Source: Dicaeum eximium
Taxonomy: Eukaryota > Chordata > Aves > Passeriformes > Dicaeidae
Length of the DNA stretch: 64,000 nucleotides
Reading direction: 5' to 3'
Assembly (NCBI GenBank): GCA_013396995.1
Contig: VWZP01001600.1
Location: forward strand, 8,547 to 72,546
In this document: one piece after another, positions 47,096 through 57,588 of the stretch
Layout of the letters: each line of letters starts with the position of its first letter
How positions within the stretch are numbered: the first letter of the stretch is position 1
The notes under the pieces: model-generated
Told to the model about the DNA's origin: nothing
The model's database searches: none
Seen by the model: the letters and a program-made list of their open reading frames with translations, nothing else
Program-made: the position numbers and the translations under genes

Positions 47096-48529
47096 TTTCC
47101 CTCCGTGCCCCGAGCTCCCTCAGTAATCAGCGTCCGAATCCCCCCGGCCCAGCCCCGCTTCCCTCCCGGAGCGGGGAACAGCCAGGACCCGCAGCAGAGG
47201 GGGTAAAGCCCCGCCAGGCCCGGCCGGATTGCAGCAGGAATCCGGGAATTCCCGTTCCACCCGCCCTGCCTCGGCTTTGCCCCCACCGTCACAGCGGTAG
47301 GGAGCAGGGTCTGGCTGGGGACGGAGATTTGCAGATTTTGGGGACAGATTTCCGTGTCTCAGCTCTGAGCGCCTTAAATTCGACATCTGGGGGCTTATCA
47401 GGCGCTTCCACACCTGCCCATGCTGCTCCTTCCTGCCTCCATCGCTCCTGCTCTTCTCCTCAGGTTTTTTTCCCACATTTCTTCTCATATTTCTTCCTTA
47501 TTCCTCCCCGGTTTGTGTCCTGCTGCTCCCTGAGTTTGCAGTGCCTCGGAGTACCCGATCCTGGGCCCACCAAAGGCAGTGCCAGAATTCCCATGGGATT
47601 CCAGCCTCGGGAATCCACTGTTTGCTCCCAAGTCCTTCCGTGTCCCCAGTATTCTCCTATCTCAGTAACTCACGCAGGGAACAACCTCTGGAGTGGCAAT
47701 CACGCAGGGATGAACACAGAATTCGGGTTAAGGGAATAAAATCCTGCCTTTTTTGTTCCTGATCGGTTTCCAGGGGGATCGGAGCACCCCAATCAGTCGA
47801 GGGAACTCAGGGAACTTCAGAACGGAGAGGCCCCTCGGATATGAATTCTCCCCTTCCCACCCTCCTTGGAGCTAGAGTCACCGGGAATCAGGCAAATAAG
47901 GACGGATCTGTTTTCACACGGGAAGAATGTTCCCTTCTCCCCTTTTCCCGGTGCCGGCAGCAGAGGCGTCAAACTGACAAGAGCAGATGGGCTTTGTTCG
48001 GTGAAATATATCCCCAAAAAATGCCAGAAACTTTAGTGGAAAAGCGGGCAGCTTTCCTGGGATGTGCAGGTTAAAAGTTTAGGGAGATGAAGCCAACGTG
48101 GAGCCGCTTTTCCCAGAGGAGCCTGGAGCTGCCGTGTCCCTTTCCCAACCCCTGGCAAGGAAAGGACACGGATTTCGCAGGAATCCCGCGGGGAGGCTGA
48201 GGAGGGGAAGGAACGCGGTGTGAGGGATGCAAGGGACGCTCCTGAAGGGCACGGCGGAGGGATCGGGATCCTCTGGAGAAACGGGAATGCCGGGGGATGC
48301 GCAGGAGGCAGAGGGGAAAGCCTGCAGGGGGAAGGAGAGAGGGGAAGGGAGGCGCAGGCAGCCCCCGGGGTGCGGCGGCACCCGGGGTGTTAAAGGATGA
48401 GGGAGGAACGCGTCCCTACACCCGGATAAGCCGGGAAATGAATCCTGATCCGGCCAAAACCAAGGCTGGAAAATTCGAGCGAGAGAAGGGTCTCCTTTCA
48501 GGGAAACGGGGAATCCTTAATGCTTCCTC

Positions 48530-48830
48530 CCTCAGCAACTGTAATGCCAGGATGTTCCCAATCTGCTTTGAGGGATGGAAAGATTAAGAATAATAAAAAA
48601 ATTGCAATAAAATATGTGTGAACGAGGGGGTAATTGTGGACAAATGCAGCATTCAAATTCATTTTTCAGCTCTTTTACACACCATTTCAATCTTATTTTC
48701 TGCTTGTTAATGAGATCTTGTTGGTTGGGGTGGGCACGGCTGCCCAGTATCGCTCGGGTAATTGCACATAATTTTCTCTCTACCAGTGATTTGCATCAGA
48801 TTTTTTTTTTCTAATTCTTTGCTATTTAAA
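48530..48830. promoter_or_regulatory. Strong candidate conserved element in intron 7
   Basis: About 300 bp of AT-rich, nearly CpG-free unique sequence. Words include AAGATTAAGAATAATAAAA, GGGTAATTGTGGACAAATG, GCTTGTTAATGAGATC and CGGGTAATTGCACATAATTT. It ends at the single N at 48831, so its right flank may be mis-joined. Confidence 0.42.
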
Positions 48831-49639
48831 NAGGGAGACAGCGTGGCCTCTCCAGAGCCAGGAGGGATCCCTGGAAATCAAGGGAGGAATTCCCAGAGCC
48901 AGGAGGGATCCAAAACCCAGTGACAAACCCAGGACTGGGAACCTGGGAACCTGACTCCAAGCTCCAGACACTGGGAATGAATTTGCTCAGGGAGCAAGAA
49001 AATAAAGCCACTGAAAGCCCTGAGAAAACTAAAGCAACAACTCGAGGAGGTGAACAAGTTTCTCTTGGCTCTTTGTGTTTCTGGAATTGTCTTAATCCCT
49101 GGAGATCCCACAGGGTTGTTCGGAGATTCCAAGGTCTCAGGAATAACAAGTTCTGGAAGTGCCCAGAACTGCTGCCTTTTAACTCTGTTTTGAGCTGTTC
49201 CCCAGCCCCACCTGCCCCAAAGTGGGCCTTTTTGGCTTTGCAGAAACCCTTGCCAGGCCCTGATGTGCTGCTGGGAACGGGCACCCGAATTAAGGGCCCA
49301 GGCCCGGACCTCAAAGAGCAGCAGGAATTGTAGGAGGCAAAACAGTGCAAGAAACCCTCCAAAAAACCCACAGAGATATGTGAAAAGGCAGAAGAGACAA
49401 GGCAGAGGAGGCTGGAGATGAAAAGCAGCAGAAAATACAGAAAAAACCTGATTTTTTTGCTGTTTGAGGGGATCTCCCAGCGTCAGCCAAAGTGGCCCCA
49501 CTTTTGTCCTGTAATACTCAGCTTAATTCCCTTCAATCCCCCCTCAGCACTCAGTGCAGCACACATGGCTCTTGAAGGGCCAGCAGATCCTGATCGAGAC
49601 AGAACTGGACTTAAAACAGAGTTTAAGGCCAGGCCGGAC

Positions 49640-49750
49640 GGAGTTTGGAAGAACCTGGCCGAGTGGAAGGGGGTTGGGATCAGCAGAGCTTTAAGGCCCC
49701 TCCCAAGCCCAATTCCATGGGATGATTCTAAGATTTATGAGGATTTGGGT
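49640..49750 (+). mobile_element. CR1 3'-end fragment
   Basis: Plus strand GCTTTAAGGCCCCTCCCAAG, CCCAATTCCATGGGATGATT and CTAAGATTTATGA match the sense 3' end of CR1, with octamer-like tail remnants. Confidence 0.65.
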
Positions 49751-50349
49751 TGTCCCAGGCCTTATCCCAGCTCAGAGAGGGACAATTCTAGGCCAGGCAT
49801 GGCCTAGGTTGAGTTGGGTCTGAGCTTCAGCCGTGTGCAGGGTTTGTTTTTTCTGCCAGGGTGAGGCAGGGCCGGGCTCAGGGAGTCTCGGGGCCTGGCC
49901 TTGTTCTCCGGGATTCCCAAATACCGGGGAATGAATCCTCTGCAGGACGGAAATTTGGGAATATTTACGGGGTGTTTATGGGATCCTAGCCAGGCACAGC
50001 CTCGGTTCCAGCCCCTCCTGGGAGGAAGGACGAAAAGGAAGCTTGAGGAGCCCCATTGTGGTTATGGAGTTCCTTCCTCCTCGTGTTTAACGTTCCTCAG
50101 GAGCTCTGCAGCTCCAGGGATTTGGACAGAGCCCTCAGTGCCAGCCTGGGGACAGCTCTGGGCCCGCTTAGCTGGGCTGGGGACAGCTGGGGCCACCCCC
50201 AGGACCTTTGGGGAACAGGGGGGACGTTCCTGCTGCTCATTCCGAGCTCCTGGGGGATGACATGCCAGAGGCTGCTGGGGGCCTCAGCTGGATGCAGCTG
50301 CCCGAAATCCCCCTTTCCCAGAGGCTGCCCCAGCACAGATCCGTCCCCA

Positions 50350-50560
50350 GTCCCTGCTCCATCCCAAACTCCTGCTCTGTCCCCAGTCCCTGCTCCATCC
50401 CAAACTCCTGCTCCACCCTAAACTCCTGCTCCATCCCCAATCGCTGCTCCATCCCCAATCGCTGCTCCATCCCCAATCCCTGCTCCATCCCAAACTCTTG
50501 CTCTGTCCCAAAGCCCTGCTCCATCCCAAACTCCTGCTCCATCCCCAGTCCCTGCTTGGG
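50350..50560 (+). repeat. 18-bp minisatellite
   Basis: About 11 units of CTGCTCCATCCCAAACTC or CTGCTCCATCCCCAATCG, matching an open 6-residue peptide repeat by chance of unit length. Confidence 0.9.
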
Positions 50561-50984
50561 TCACCCTGGGGTGTCTCTGGAAGGTTCTGGAAGGAGCAGG
50601 ACCTGAGCCACCACTCTGGATCCTGGTTTAATCCTGTGGGATTCTCTCCTGGTCACAGCCTGGGAAGGGGCAATTCCTTCCCAGTGTTTGGGATTTGGTG
50701 TTGAGCACAGCCTGATGGGTTGGGGGTTACCGAGTCCTGTTTATCCCATCCTCACTCAAGGAATTTTTTTTTCCTCCTCATGTCCCCTTCTGACACTGGG
50801 GAGTGTCCCAAAAGGAACTGGGAGGGGGCAGAGCTGGGACAGGTGACCTGAGCTGGCCACAGGGACATTCCACATTGCAGAATGTCCCCATTCCCAGGGT
50901 ACAAACTGGGACAGTTACTGGGAAGGGGTCAGGAAGAGGGGTTGGGCATTGGCCAACAACGGCATTGAGCAGCACTTGGTTTTC

Positions 50985-50986
<2 letters not shown>

Positions 50987-51056
<70 letters not shown>

Positions 51057-51092
51057 CATTATCATTATCATCATTACTATCATTATCACTGT
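50987..51092 (+). repeat. (ATT)n then (CATTAT)n microsatellite
   Basis: About 15 ATT triplets pass into CATTAT hexamers. Confidence 0.97.
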
Positions 51093-51509
51093 ATTTTACT
51101 TCATTCTCAATTATTGAACTCTCCTTATCTCTACACACAAAGTTTTACTTTGGTTCTCTTCCCATTCTAGAGCTGGAAAGGAGAAACAGGGGCTGGTCAA
51201 GGAGCTGGGTCAGGCTTAATTTCCAGCTGGGCTTAACCCGCGCCCCCTCGGCCCAGCCGAGCTGGTGTTTTCGGGTGAAGTGTCACAAAATCCATCGCTG
51301 AGGGATGAAGTAATGGGAGCTGAAAATTCCCAGCTGAGCTCTGCGATTGAGGCGGAACAGCCTGGGAAAAGCCGGGAGGCTCCAGCAGCTGAGCTGGGCT
51401 TTGTGCGGCTGAAAAACGGGGAATAAACAATTCCCACGTGAAGTTTGGGCAGAGCTCCTGCGGGATCTGCTCTGGACGGGGAGCACGGCCACAGGGATGA
51501 GCCCACGGT

Positions 51510-51850
51510 GGCCACTCCAAATCCCCTTTTTCTGTTTGGGAATGGGAATGCTGTGGTGGCCATCCCAAATCCCCTTTTTCTGTTTGGGAACGGGAATGCT
51601 GTGGTGACCATCCCAAATCCCCTTTTTCTGTCTGGAAACAGGAATGCTGCAGTGACCATCCCAAATCCCCTTTTTCTGTTTGGGAATGGGAATGCTGCAG
51701 TGACCATCCCAAATCCCCTTTTTCTGTTTGGGAATGGGAATGCTGTTGTGGCCACTCCAAGCCCCTGTTTTCTCTTTGGGAACAGGAACACCACAGTGGC
51801 CACACCAAATCCCCTTTTTCTGTTTGGGAATAGGAATGCCATGCTTCTCC
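51510..51850 (+). repeat. 48-bp minisatellite, about seven units
   Basis: AAATCCCCTTTTTCTGTTTG recurs every 48 bp (51520, 51568, 51616 and on), with GGGAATGGGAATGCTG. Forty-eight is a multiple of three, so the frames stay open. Confidence 0.95.
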
Positions 51851-52159
51851 TCCCAGATTCCACTGCCAGCAGAGCCCGTGGATTCTGGCCAGGACACCCA
51901 ATCCGGGGGTAACTGGATAGGGAGCAAGAGCTGGGAGCTCCAGGCCCCCTCTCCTCATCTAAAGTGCCAAGAAATCTCCTCCTGCTGCTGCTGCTGCTGC
52001 CGAGGGGGAAACGAGAAACCCGGCCAGAGATAAATCGCCATCATCCTCAGCTCCCTCTTGGGTTTTCCCAACCTCCTGAACTCCCTCTTTCCCTCTGGCC
52101 AATCCTTCCCCCTGCAGAGAGAAACCTCAGGCAGCTGAGGGGGTGAAACTGTGCTGAGA

Positions 52160-52260
52160 TTTCCCTGGAACGCCGCGGCAGAGCCGGATTGTGCTCAGCA
52201 TAATTCATAAATTACACAGAGCACCCCATAAAGACAGCTCCCAAAACTTCCCTGAAAGAG
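52160..52260. promoter_or_regulatory. Candidate conserved element in intron 7
   Basis: Short unique block with CAGCATAATTCATAAATTAC and CCATAAAGACAGCTCCC. Weak compositional evidence. Confidence 0.28.
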
Positions 52261-53946
52261 GACAAACCCAGTTCTTCATCGCACTGGGAGCATTTCTCAT
52301 CTCCTTCCACTAGGAACAGCAGAGGGCTTGGAAAGGCAGGAATTTTTGATCAGGGAATGTAAAGCAGCCAGGAAATAACCTGGGTTAGGCTCTCTGCTCA
52401 CAAAGGGAACAGATGAATTTCCACACCGATATCTTGGCTCTCACATGTTTAAAAGCATCAGGAAAATGGGAATCTCCTCTTCCTGGGGGTGCAAAGCTCT
52501 CTTTTCTTCAGGCCCGCCAGATAAAGGATCCTCTCTTTCCCATACAAAGGGCTTATGGGCTCAGGGATATCTGTCCCCAGCCTGAGCCTGGGGGCAGGGG
52601 AATTTGGATTGGGATAAGCGGAGGAAAAGCCACGGTCTGGTCCTTTCAACGAGCCCCTGATTCTGTGGGACTGGGCAGGAGAGGATGAAGGGAAATGGAA
52701 ATTGCAGGATGGCCTTCTCTGCGCCTGGGGCTCATCCCAGGCATCTCATCCCTGCCTTATTCCGTGGGGATAAATTGCATTTGGGATCATCTGAGTTAAT
52801 CCCAGGCCCTGGCCCAGCTAACCCAGGCCTGCCTTTGAATCCCAGGCTGTATCCTCTGAGCCCAAGCCCAGTGCTCTCAGAAATCCCTTGTCAGAGGGAT
52901 ATCTGCCTATTCCCCCCAAATTTCCCTGTTTGGAGCAATATCCAGCCCTGTGCTAGTCAATATTTCAATATTTTCCCATCCAGCCCCATGCCAGTCACAT
53001 TTCAATATTTTCCCATCCAGCCCCATGCCAGTCACATTTTAACATTTTCCCATTCAAAGCCAAAAGTGGGGGGTTTGTACCATTCCAGAGCAGCTGCAAA
53101 GTTTCCCTCTTTCCACTGACACTCCATGTTTGTTTTCACCCTCGAGAGATCCCAGACTGCTGGGCCTTAACATCCACATCCCCCTGGTGTCCCTGTTTGT
53201 TTGTCCTCCTCTCCAAACTGCTGCAGCTTTTCCATTCCAGGTGCCCATCTCATTTCGCCTCCTAGTTCCAAATTATTTTGGTTTCCCATCCTAAATAAAC
53301 GGATCCCTCTGAAACCACTGCTGCCCTTCACACAACTCCATATCCCATGAGCGACTGAGAGTGGACAAAATGGGATTTGGTGTCCCTCAGGATAAGGACA
53401 AGTCCTGGCTGCTCATTTTCAGTTCCACTTGAAAACAAAGGTGAGCTTGGGAACGCCTTTCCTCCTCCACAGCTCACCCAGGCCTCATGCAGAACATCAG
53501 CAGGGTTGTCTGCACGAGTTCCCCAAAAGGAAACCCCAAATCTCCATCTCTCAGCTCACATCTGTGGTCTGGCCAGGCACCCAGGATGAATTGTGGGGTC
53601 AATCCTCAGCTGTGCTGTCCTTGGGATCAAAGCCAGCACCGAGGGGCCGCCCCTGCTCCGGGATGGGTTTGGGAGGTGCTCCAGGTGTTGGTGATCCCCT
53701 CATCCCAACCTGGCTGTGGGAATGACCAGTGCTGGGCTCAGGACAGAGCTGCTGCTCATTAACAAATGAACTAATTGCTCTCCCTGGGCTGCCCGCAGGA
53801 ATTCCTGACAACAACCACCACAACAACAACAACCACAACCACAACAAGCCCAACAACCACCGCCGCTCCGCGGTGCCAGCTCGCCACCGTGCCCCAGAGG
53901 CGTCCCCGCTCCCAGAATGCGGAGAAGGCTGGAAATGGGCACGTAC

Positions 53947-54140
53947 CTGCGGGGAGAGGCCGTTGCTGACGGGGTTCATGTGGTTGGTGGGGGCTGCGGC
54001 GTTCATGAAGCTCTCGGAGTAGCTGGAGAAGCTGTGCCGGGCGCCGTAGGCAGAGCCGGAGTCGGCGGCGGCGGCCAGGCCGCCCTGGTGCATGGTGGAG
54101 GGCGGCAGCGGCTGCGGCCGGTGCACGGTGCTGCCGCCGT
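53947..54140 (-). CDS. PAX7: PAX7 exon 7: proline/serine-rich transactivation segment
   Basis: The exon has two bases completing the Asp codon shared with exon 6, then 64 codons. The acceptor is CCCCGCAG/ACGGCG and the donor CCGCAG/GTACGT. The translation begins GGSTVHRPQPLPPSTMHQ and ends MNPVSNGLSPQ. It matches the region of vertebrate PAX7 between homeodomain and C-terminus, including the Tyr/Ser-rich HSFSSYSESF stretch. The alanine run (GGLAAAADSGSAYG) is shorter than the one I remember in mammalian PAX7. The exon ends at a codon boundary, as exon 7 does in PAX3/PAX7. The following intron 7 is where PAX3/PAX7-FOXO1 rhabdomyosarcoma fusions break in humans (established knowledge). No DNA-binding motif is encoded here. 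The segment belongs to the transactivation domain. Confidence 0.97.
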
Positions 54141-54753
54141 CTGCGGGGACACAGGGACACACGGGCTGGGATCCCCCCGGGAAACCCCCAGGAGATCCCC
54201 GGGAAACCCAGGAACGGCGGCTCGGCCATCCTGGGATCCAGCAGCTCCGCATTGTGCGAAGCTGGGGGGAAATGTCTGGGTTTTCACTTCGCTTTCCCCC
54301 CAAAGAGAAGCTGTGAATTCCTTGGTAAAGGCCAAAGGCAGCTGGAATTAACTATTCCTTCCACGGGAGCATTCCCGTCACTGAACCCGGAATGGGGATT
54401 TATCCAGAATGAGGGATCACCCACACAACCCCCAATTTACTGGGATGTGCTCTGTGTTCAAAACTCCCGCCACTGGCCATGGGGACACAGCAGAAGGGAT
54501 GTGGGATCAAGGAGAAAACAGAGGAATTTCCGCTGACTTGAGGAAAAACCCTGATTTTCCTAACTAAAGGAACACCACAAGAGACTCACAACTGTCCCCT
54601 CCACGGGCAGGACGTCACAGATCAGAAAGGCCCAACGAGAGGATCCTGGCATGGTTTGGAAGGGACCTCAAAGCCCACCCCGTCCCAGCCTGGGATGCTC
54701 CAACAGCGCCCAGCGCAGCAAGGGGAGGGGAGGAGGGAAGGAGCGGGGCTCAC
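54141..54753 (-). other. PAX7: PAX7 intron 6 (613 bp)
   Basis: Short intron with donor GTGAGC and acceptor CCCCGCAG. It contains a CR1 3'-end fragment near 54645-54700. The rest is unique sequence with no other feature recognised. Confidence 0.9.
54645..54705 (-). mobile_element. CR1 retrotransposon 3'-end fragment in intron 6
   Basis: Plus strand ATGGTTTGGAAGGGACCTC followed by AAAGCCCACC matches the antisense of the avian CR1 3' terminus (GGTTGGAAGGGACCTTAAAG type). The element would therefore lie on the minus strand. Only the terminal part is recognisable. Confidence 0.6.
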
Positions 54754-54919
54754 CTTGGGAGATGGTGGTGGTGGGATAGGAGGAGTCGGGCAGCTGGTAC
54801 GGGGGCAGCGCCGGCATTCCCGTGGGCGGGAAGCCCCCCGGCAGCAGGTGGTTGAAGGCTGCCAGCTGGTTGGCTCCTGCCTGCTTGCGCCAGCGCGCCC
54901 TGCGGTTGCTGAACCACAC
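54754..54919 (-). CDS. PAX7: PAX7 exon 6: end of homeodomain and start of transactivation region
   Basis: This internal coding exon has 55 complete codons plus one base. The acceptor reads CCCCCCAG/GTGTGG and the donor CCCAAG/GTGAGC. The translation opens with VWFSNRRARWRKQ, which is homeodomain positions 47-58 of helix 3. It has the PAX-type Ser at position 50, the invariant Asn51 and the basic RRARWRK DNA-contact tail. It continues through AFNHLLPGGFPPTGMP to end TTTISQ, then G of a split codon. PAX3 differs here (it has [20 protein letters not shown]), so PAX7 is the better match; this comparison is from memory. The protein is a nuclear paired-box/homeodomain transcription factor of muscle satellite cells, neural crest and dorsal neural tube. 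The intron before codon 47 is a conserved position in paired-class homeobox genes. The exon starts exactly at the edge of a 53-bp satellite that repeats its acceptor. Exon numbering follows mammalian PAX7. Confidence 0.97.
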
Positions 54920-55550
54920 CTGGGGGGACAGAAAACACGCCGTGGGTGACACCTGAGCAATGCCTGTCACACCTGGGGGGACAGGAAACACCCCGTGGGT
55001 GACACCTGAGCTCTGCCTGTCACACCTGGGGGAACAGAAAACACCCCGTGGGTGACACCTGAGCAATGCCTGTCACACCTGGGGGGACAGGAAACACCCC
55101 GTGGGTGACACCTGAGCTCTGCCTGTCACACCTGGGGGAACAGAAAACACCCCGTGGGTGACACCTGAGCAATGCCTGTCACACCTGGGGGGACAGGAAA
55201 CACCCCGTGGGTGACACCTGAGCTCTGCCTGTCACACCTGGGGGAACAGAAAACACCCCGTGGGTGACACCTGAGCAATGCCTGTCACACCTGGGGGGAC
55301 AGGAAACACCCCGTGGGTGACACCTGAGCTCTGCCTGTCACACCTGGGGGAACAGAAAACACCCCGTGGGTGACACCTGAGCAATGCCTGTCACACCTGG
55401 GGGGACAGGAAACACCCCGTGGGTGACACCTGAGCTCTGCCTGTCACACCTGGGGGAACAGAAAACACCCCGTGGGTGACACCTGAGCAATGCCTGTCAC
55501 ACCTAGAGGGACAGGAAACACCCTGTGGGTGACACCTGAGCAATGCCTGT
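54915..55550 (-). repeat. 53-bp satellite of 12 units carrying copies of the exon 6 splice acceptor
   Basis: The motif CACACC starts at 54915, 54968, 55021, 55074, 55127, 55180, 55233, 55286, 55339, 55392, 55445 and 55498: twelve units at exactly 53 bp. The first unit overlaps the exon 6 boundary, its CACACC being exon bases GTGTG plus the acceptor. On the minus strand each unit carries a pyrimidine tract and AG, e.g. TTCTGTTCCCCCAG/GTGTGA, so 11 extra 3' splice sites precede the real one. Two unit types alternate (GAGCAATG with GGGGAACAGA, and GAGCTCTG with GGGGGGACAGG), giving a 106-bp higher-order dimer. 55551 onward no longer matches. Confidence 0.95.
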
Positions 55551-55664
55551 CACACCCATGCTGCTCATGGACAAACATCCCAGAGAACTGAACCAAACTG
55601 GGTTGGAGCCGCTGCCAGACTCAGATTTGAGTGTTCACCTCCATTCCTAATTTCCTCTTTGTGC

Positions 55665-55723
55665 CTGAACCACACCTGGGGGGACAGGAAAGGCCCCACG
55701 GGTGACACCTGGGTTCTGCCCGC
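55665..55723 (-). repeat. Diverged single copy of the 53-bp unit including exon 6 start
   Basis: This matches the true exon 6 junction over 23 consecutive bases, including six exon bases beyond the satellite core (CTGAAC on plus). It then drifts, and returns to CACACC at 55724, 53 bp after 55671. On the minus strand it reads CCCCCCAG/GTGTGGTTCAGG, encoding V-W-F-R where the true exon has V-W-F-S. It lies about 110 bp beyond the array. Confidence 0.75.
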
Positions 55724-55959
55724 CACACCTGATGGCAACACCTTCTGGTCAAAGCCAAAGCCAAACCACAGCCAAGCCAGGCTCCAGCTGCTCCTGGAGG
55801 CAGGCCCTGGGTGCGGAGGTGAATCCCCAGCACCGTTTCTCCCTTTCCCTCTCCCGGCTGAGCCTGGAGCCCCGGCCCCGCTCCCCCAGGATTTCGGGTG
55901 GCCGCTCCCAGCTGCGGGGAGACGGGCAGGGATAATGGGGTTTGTGTATCCCGGGAGAG

Positions 55960-56130
55960 TCCGTCCCAGAGAGATGCTCCGCTGCCACCTGGCCAGCCCT
56001 CGTTATCTGCCGAGGCTGGGAATTCTGCCGGAGGATTAAGTGCCATAATAGCGGCACTGTTAGGAGGGATAAATAGCCAGATTAGCATCGTGCTCGCGGT
56101 GTTAGACAAGCTCGAGAGATAGACCCGCCC
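55960..56130. promoter_or_regulatory. Candidate conserved non-coding element in intron 5
   Basis: A short AT-balanced unique block inside GC-rich DNA. It has closely packed motif-like words: GGATTAAG, CCATAATAGC, AGATTAGC and GATAAATAG. No open frame or repeat explains it. Conservation is guessed from composition only. Confidence 0.3.
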
Positions 56131-56726
56131 CGCTGGGAGTTCGGGGGCTCGGCTCCTCTGACTGACTCTATGCTGAGCCATGCCCTGCCTGCAAGAGCCC
56201 TGCAGCCAGCCTAGAACTGTTCTGCAGCCTCTGCTTTAAAATAAACCCAGCCTAAACACCAGGGCAAAGCTGGGCTCAGCTCTGCTGCAGCGCTACTACA
56301 CCTGCCAGGAGGTTTTCTAAATGCATGTGCTTGCCCCGGTGTGTTTTATCGAGGGCAGGCTCCTTTCTGCAGAGCTAGAAAGGCTTCCCAAGCGTTTTAT
56401 CGGGGGCAATCTCCTTTCTGCCGGGTAAGAAGGGCTTCCCAAGCTGCCTCCTGGGCTGGGTTTGCTTCATTTCATCAGAGAGGGCTCTCAGGCCTGGCTC
56501 TGTTTGGGGTTCACGAGGATAAGCTTTCAAGCCAGATGAGAACGCAGCTGCTGGGCTTTGGGAGGCCTCAAGAGCTGCAAAACACGATTGAATTTCACAG
56601 CAATGAGAAAAAACTGAGCGAAAATCAGGAGTGGGGGAAGCCCAGCCCCCATCAGGTTCCCAAGCTGCTCAGCCTCAGATCAGGAGCTGGGCTTACAAAA
56701 GGGTTCCCACACCCTGGGGGAACCCT

Positions 56727-57361
56727 AACCCAAACTCCCGTCTCCAAATCCTGCAGGACCAACCCCAAACTCCCTTCCCCAAATCCTGCACAGCCAACCC
56801 TAAACTCTTTCACCAAATGCTGCAAACCAACCCCAAACACTTCTTCAAATCCTGCAGAAACAACCCCAAACTCCCTTCCCCAGGTGCTGCAAAACCAACC
56901 CAAACTCCTTCCCCAAATCCTGCAGAACCAACCCCAAACTCCCTTCCCAGACACCGCAGAACTCTGGTCCCAAAAGCCCCAAACAGGTTCCAAATCTCAA
57001 AGTGGGCACCTTTTGATCGAGTTCCCTATAAATGATTCCTCATTCCTGGGTTTTTCTTACTAGAAAAAGCAATTTTCAGTCACGGAGTTCTGGCTCCCAT
57101 TTGTGCCTGCTGGGAAGCGTCCCCTGAGCTCCCCCTTGGGATTGTTTTGGGATTCCCTGGGTCTGTTCCCCATTTCCTAGGGTGCTGTTTGATCAAACCC
57201 TGTTTGTGGGGTTGTTTTGGGGTTCCCTGGGTCTGTTCCCCGTTTCTGGGGTGCTGTGGGGGCCGTTTGATCAAACCCCGCTCGTGGGGGCTGTGATGGC
57301 TCAGGCAGGGCCCAGGCCTGGGCAGGCCCCGATTTCACGCTGCTTTTTCCACAACAAAACC
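56727..57361 (+). repeat. Left copy of a near-identical 0.65-kb duplication
   Basis: Aligns with 57589-58259 at a constant offset of 898 bp. I saw one base difference (CCCTGGG versus ACCTGGG near 57157/58055) plus an extra repeat unit at the start of the right copy. It contains 35-bp units (ACCAACCCCAAACTCCC...) and two 79-bp units (GTTTGATCAAACC...GTTCCCC). The right edge is a single N at 57362. Confidence 0.85.
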
Positions 57362-57362
57362 N

Positions 57363-57587
57363 TGGGGTTGTTTTGGGGTTTCCTGGGTCTGTTCCCCATT
57401 TTCTGGGGTGCTGTGGGGGCTGTTTGATCAAACCCTGCTCCTGGGGTTGTTTTGGGGTTTCCTGGGTCTGTTCCCCATTTTCTGGGGTGCTGTGGGGGCT
57501 GTTTGATCAAACCTTGCTCCTGGGGTTGTTTTGGGGTTTCCTGGGTCTGTTCCCCATTTTCTGGGGTGCTGTGGGGGCTGTTTGATC
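57363..57587 (+). repeat. 79-bp tandem repeat, about three units, between two single Ns
   Basis: Units read TGGGGTTGTTTTGGGGTTTC ... GCTGTTTGATCAAACC and repeat every 79 bp or so. The same monomer occurs near 57128-57290 and 58030-58190. The block is bounded by N at 57362 and N at 57588. Confidence 0.8.
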
Positions 57588-57588
57588 N

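Larger units (their letters stand above)
43370..53946 (-). other. PAX7: PAX7 intron 7, 5'-proximal third
   Basis: Ends at the GTACGT donor of exon 7. It contains an 83-bp repeat (45.1-45.3 kb), LTR-like sequence (46.1-46.5 kb), a CR1 fragment (49.65 kb), minisatellites at 50.4 and 51.5 kb, an ATT microsatellite (51.0 kb) and AT-rich islands at 44.5, 48.5-48.8 and 52.2 kb. 43440-44490, 47100-48500, 49760-50340 and 52550-53800 are otherwise unremarkable. A short CAA-rich run is at 53815-53865. N at 48831. Confidence 0.75.

Noticed and set aside
54915..55550. 53-bp array considered as a CRISPR-like repeat-spacer structure
   Set aside because: The whole 53-bp unit repeats, with no unique spacers, and the context is a vertebrate intron.
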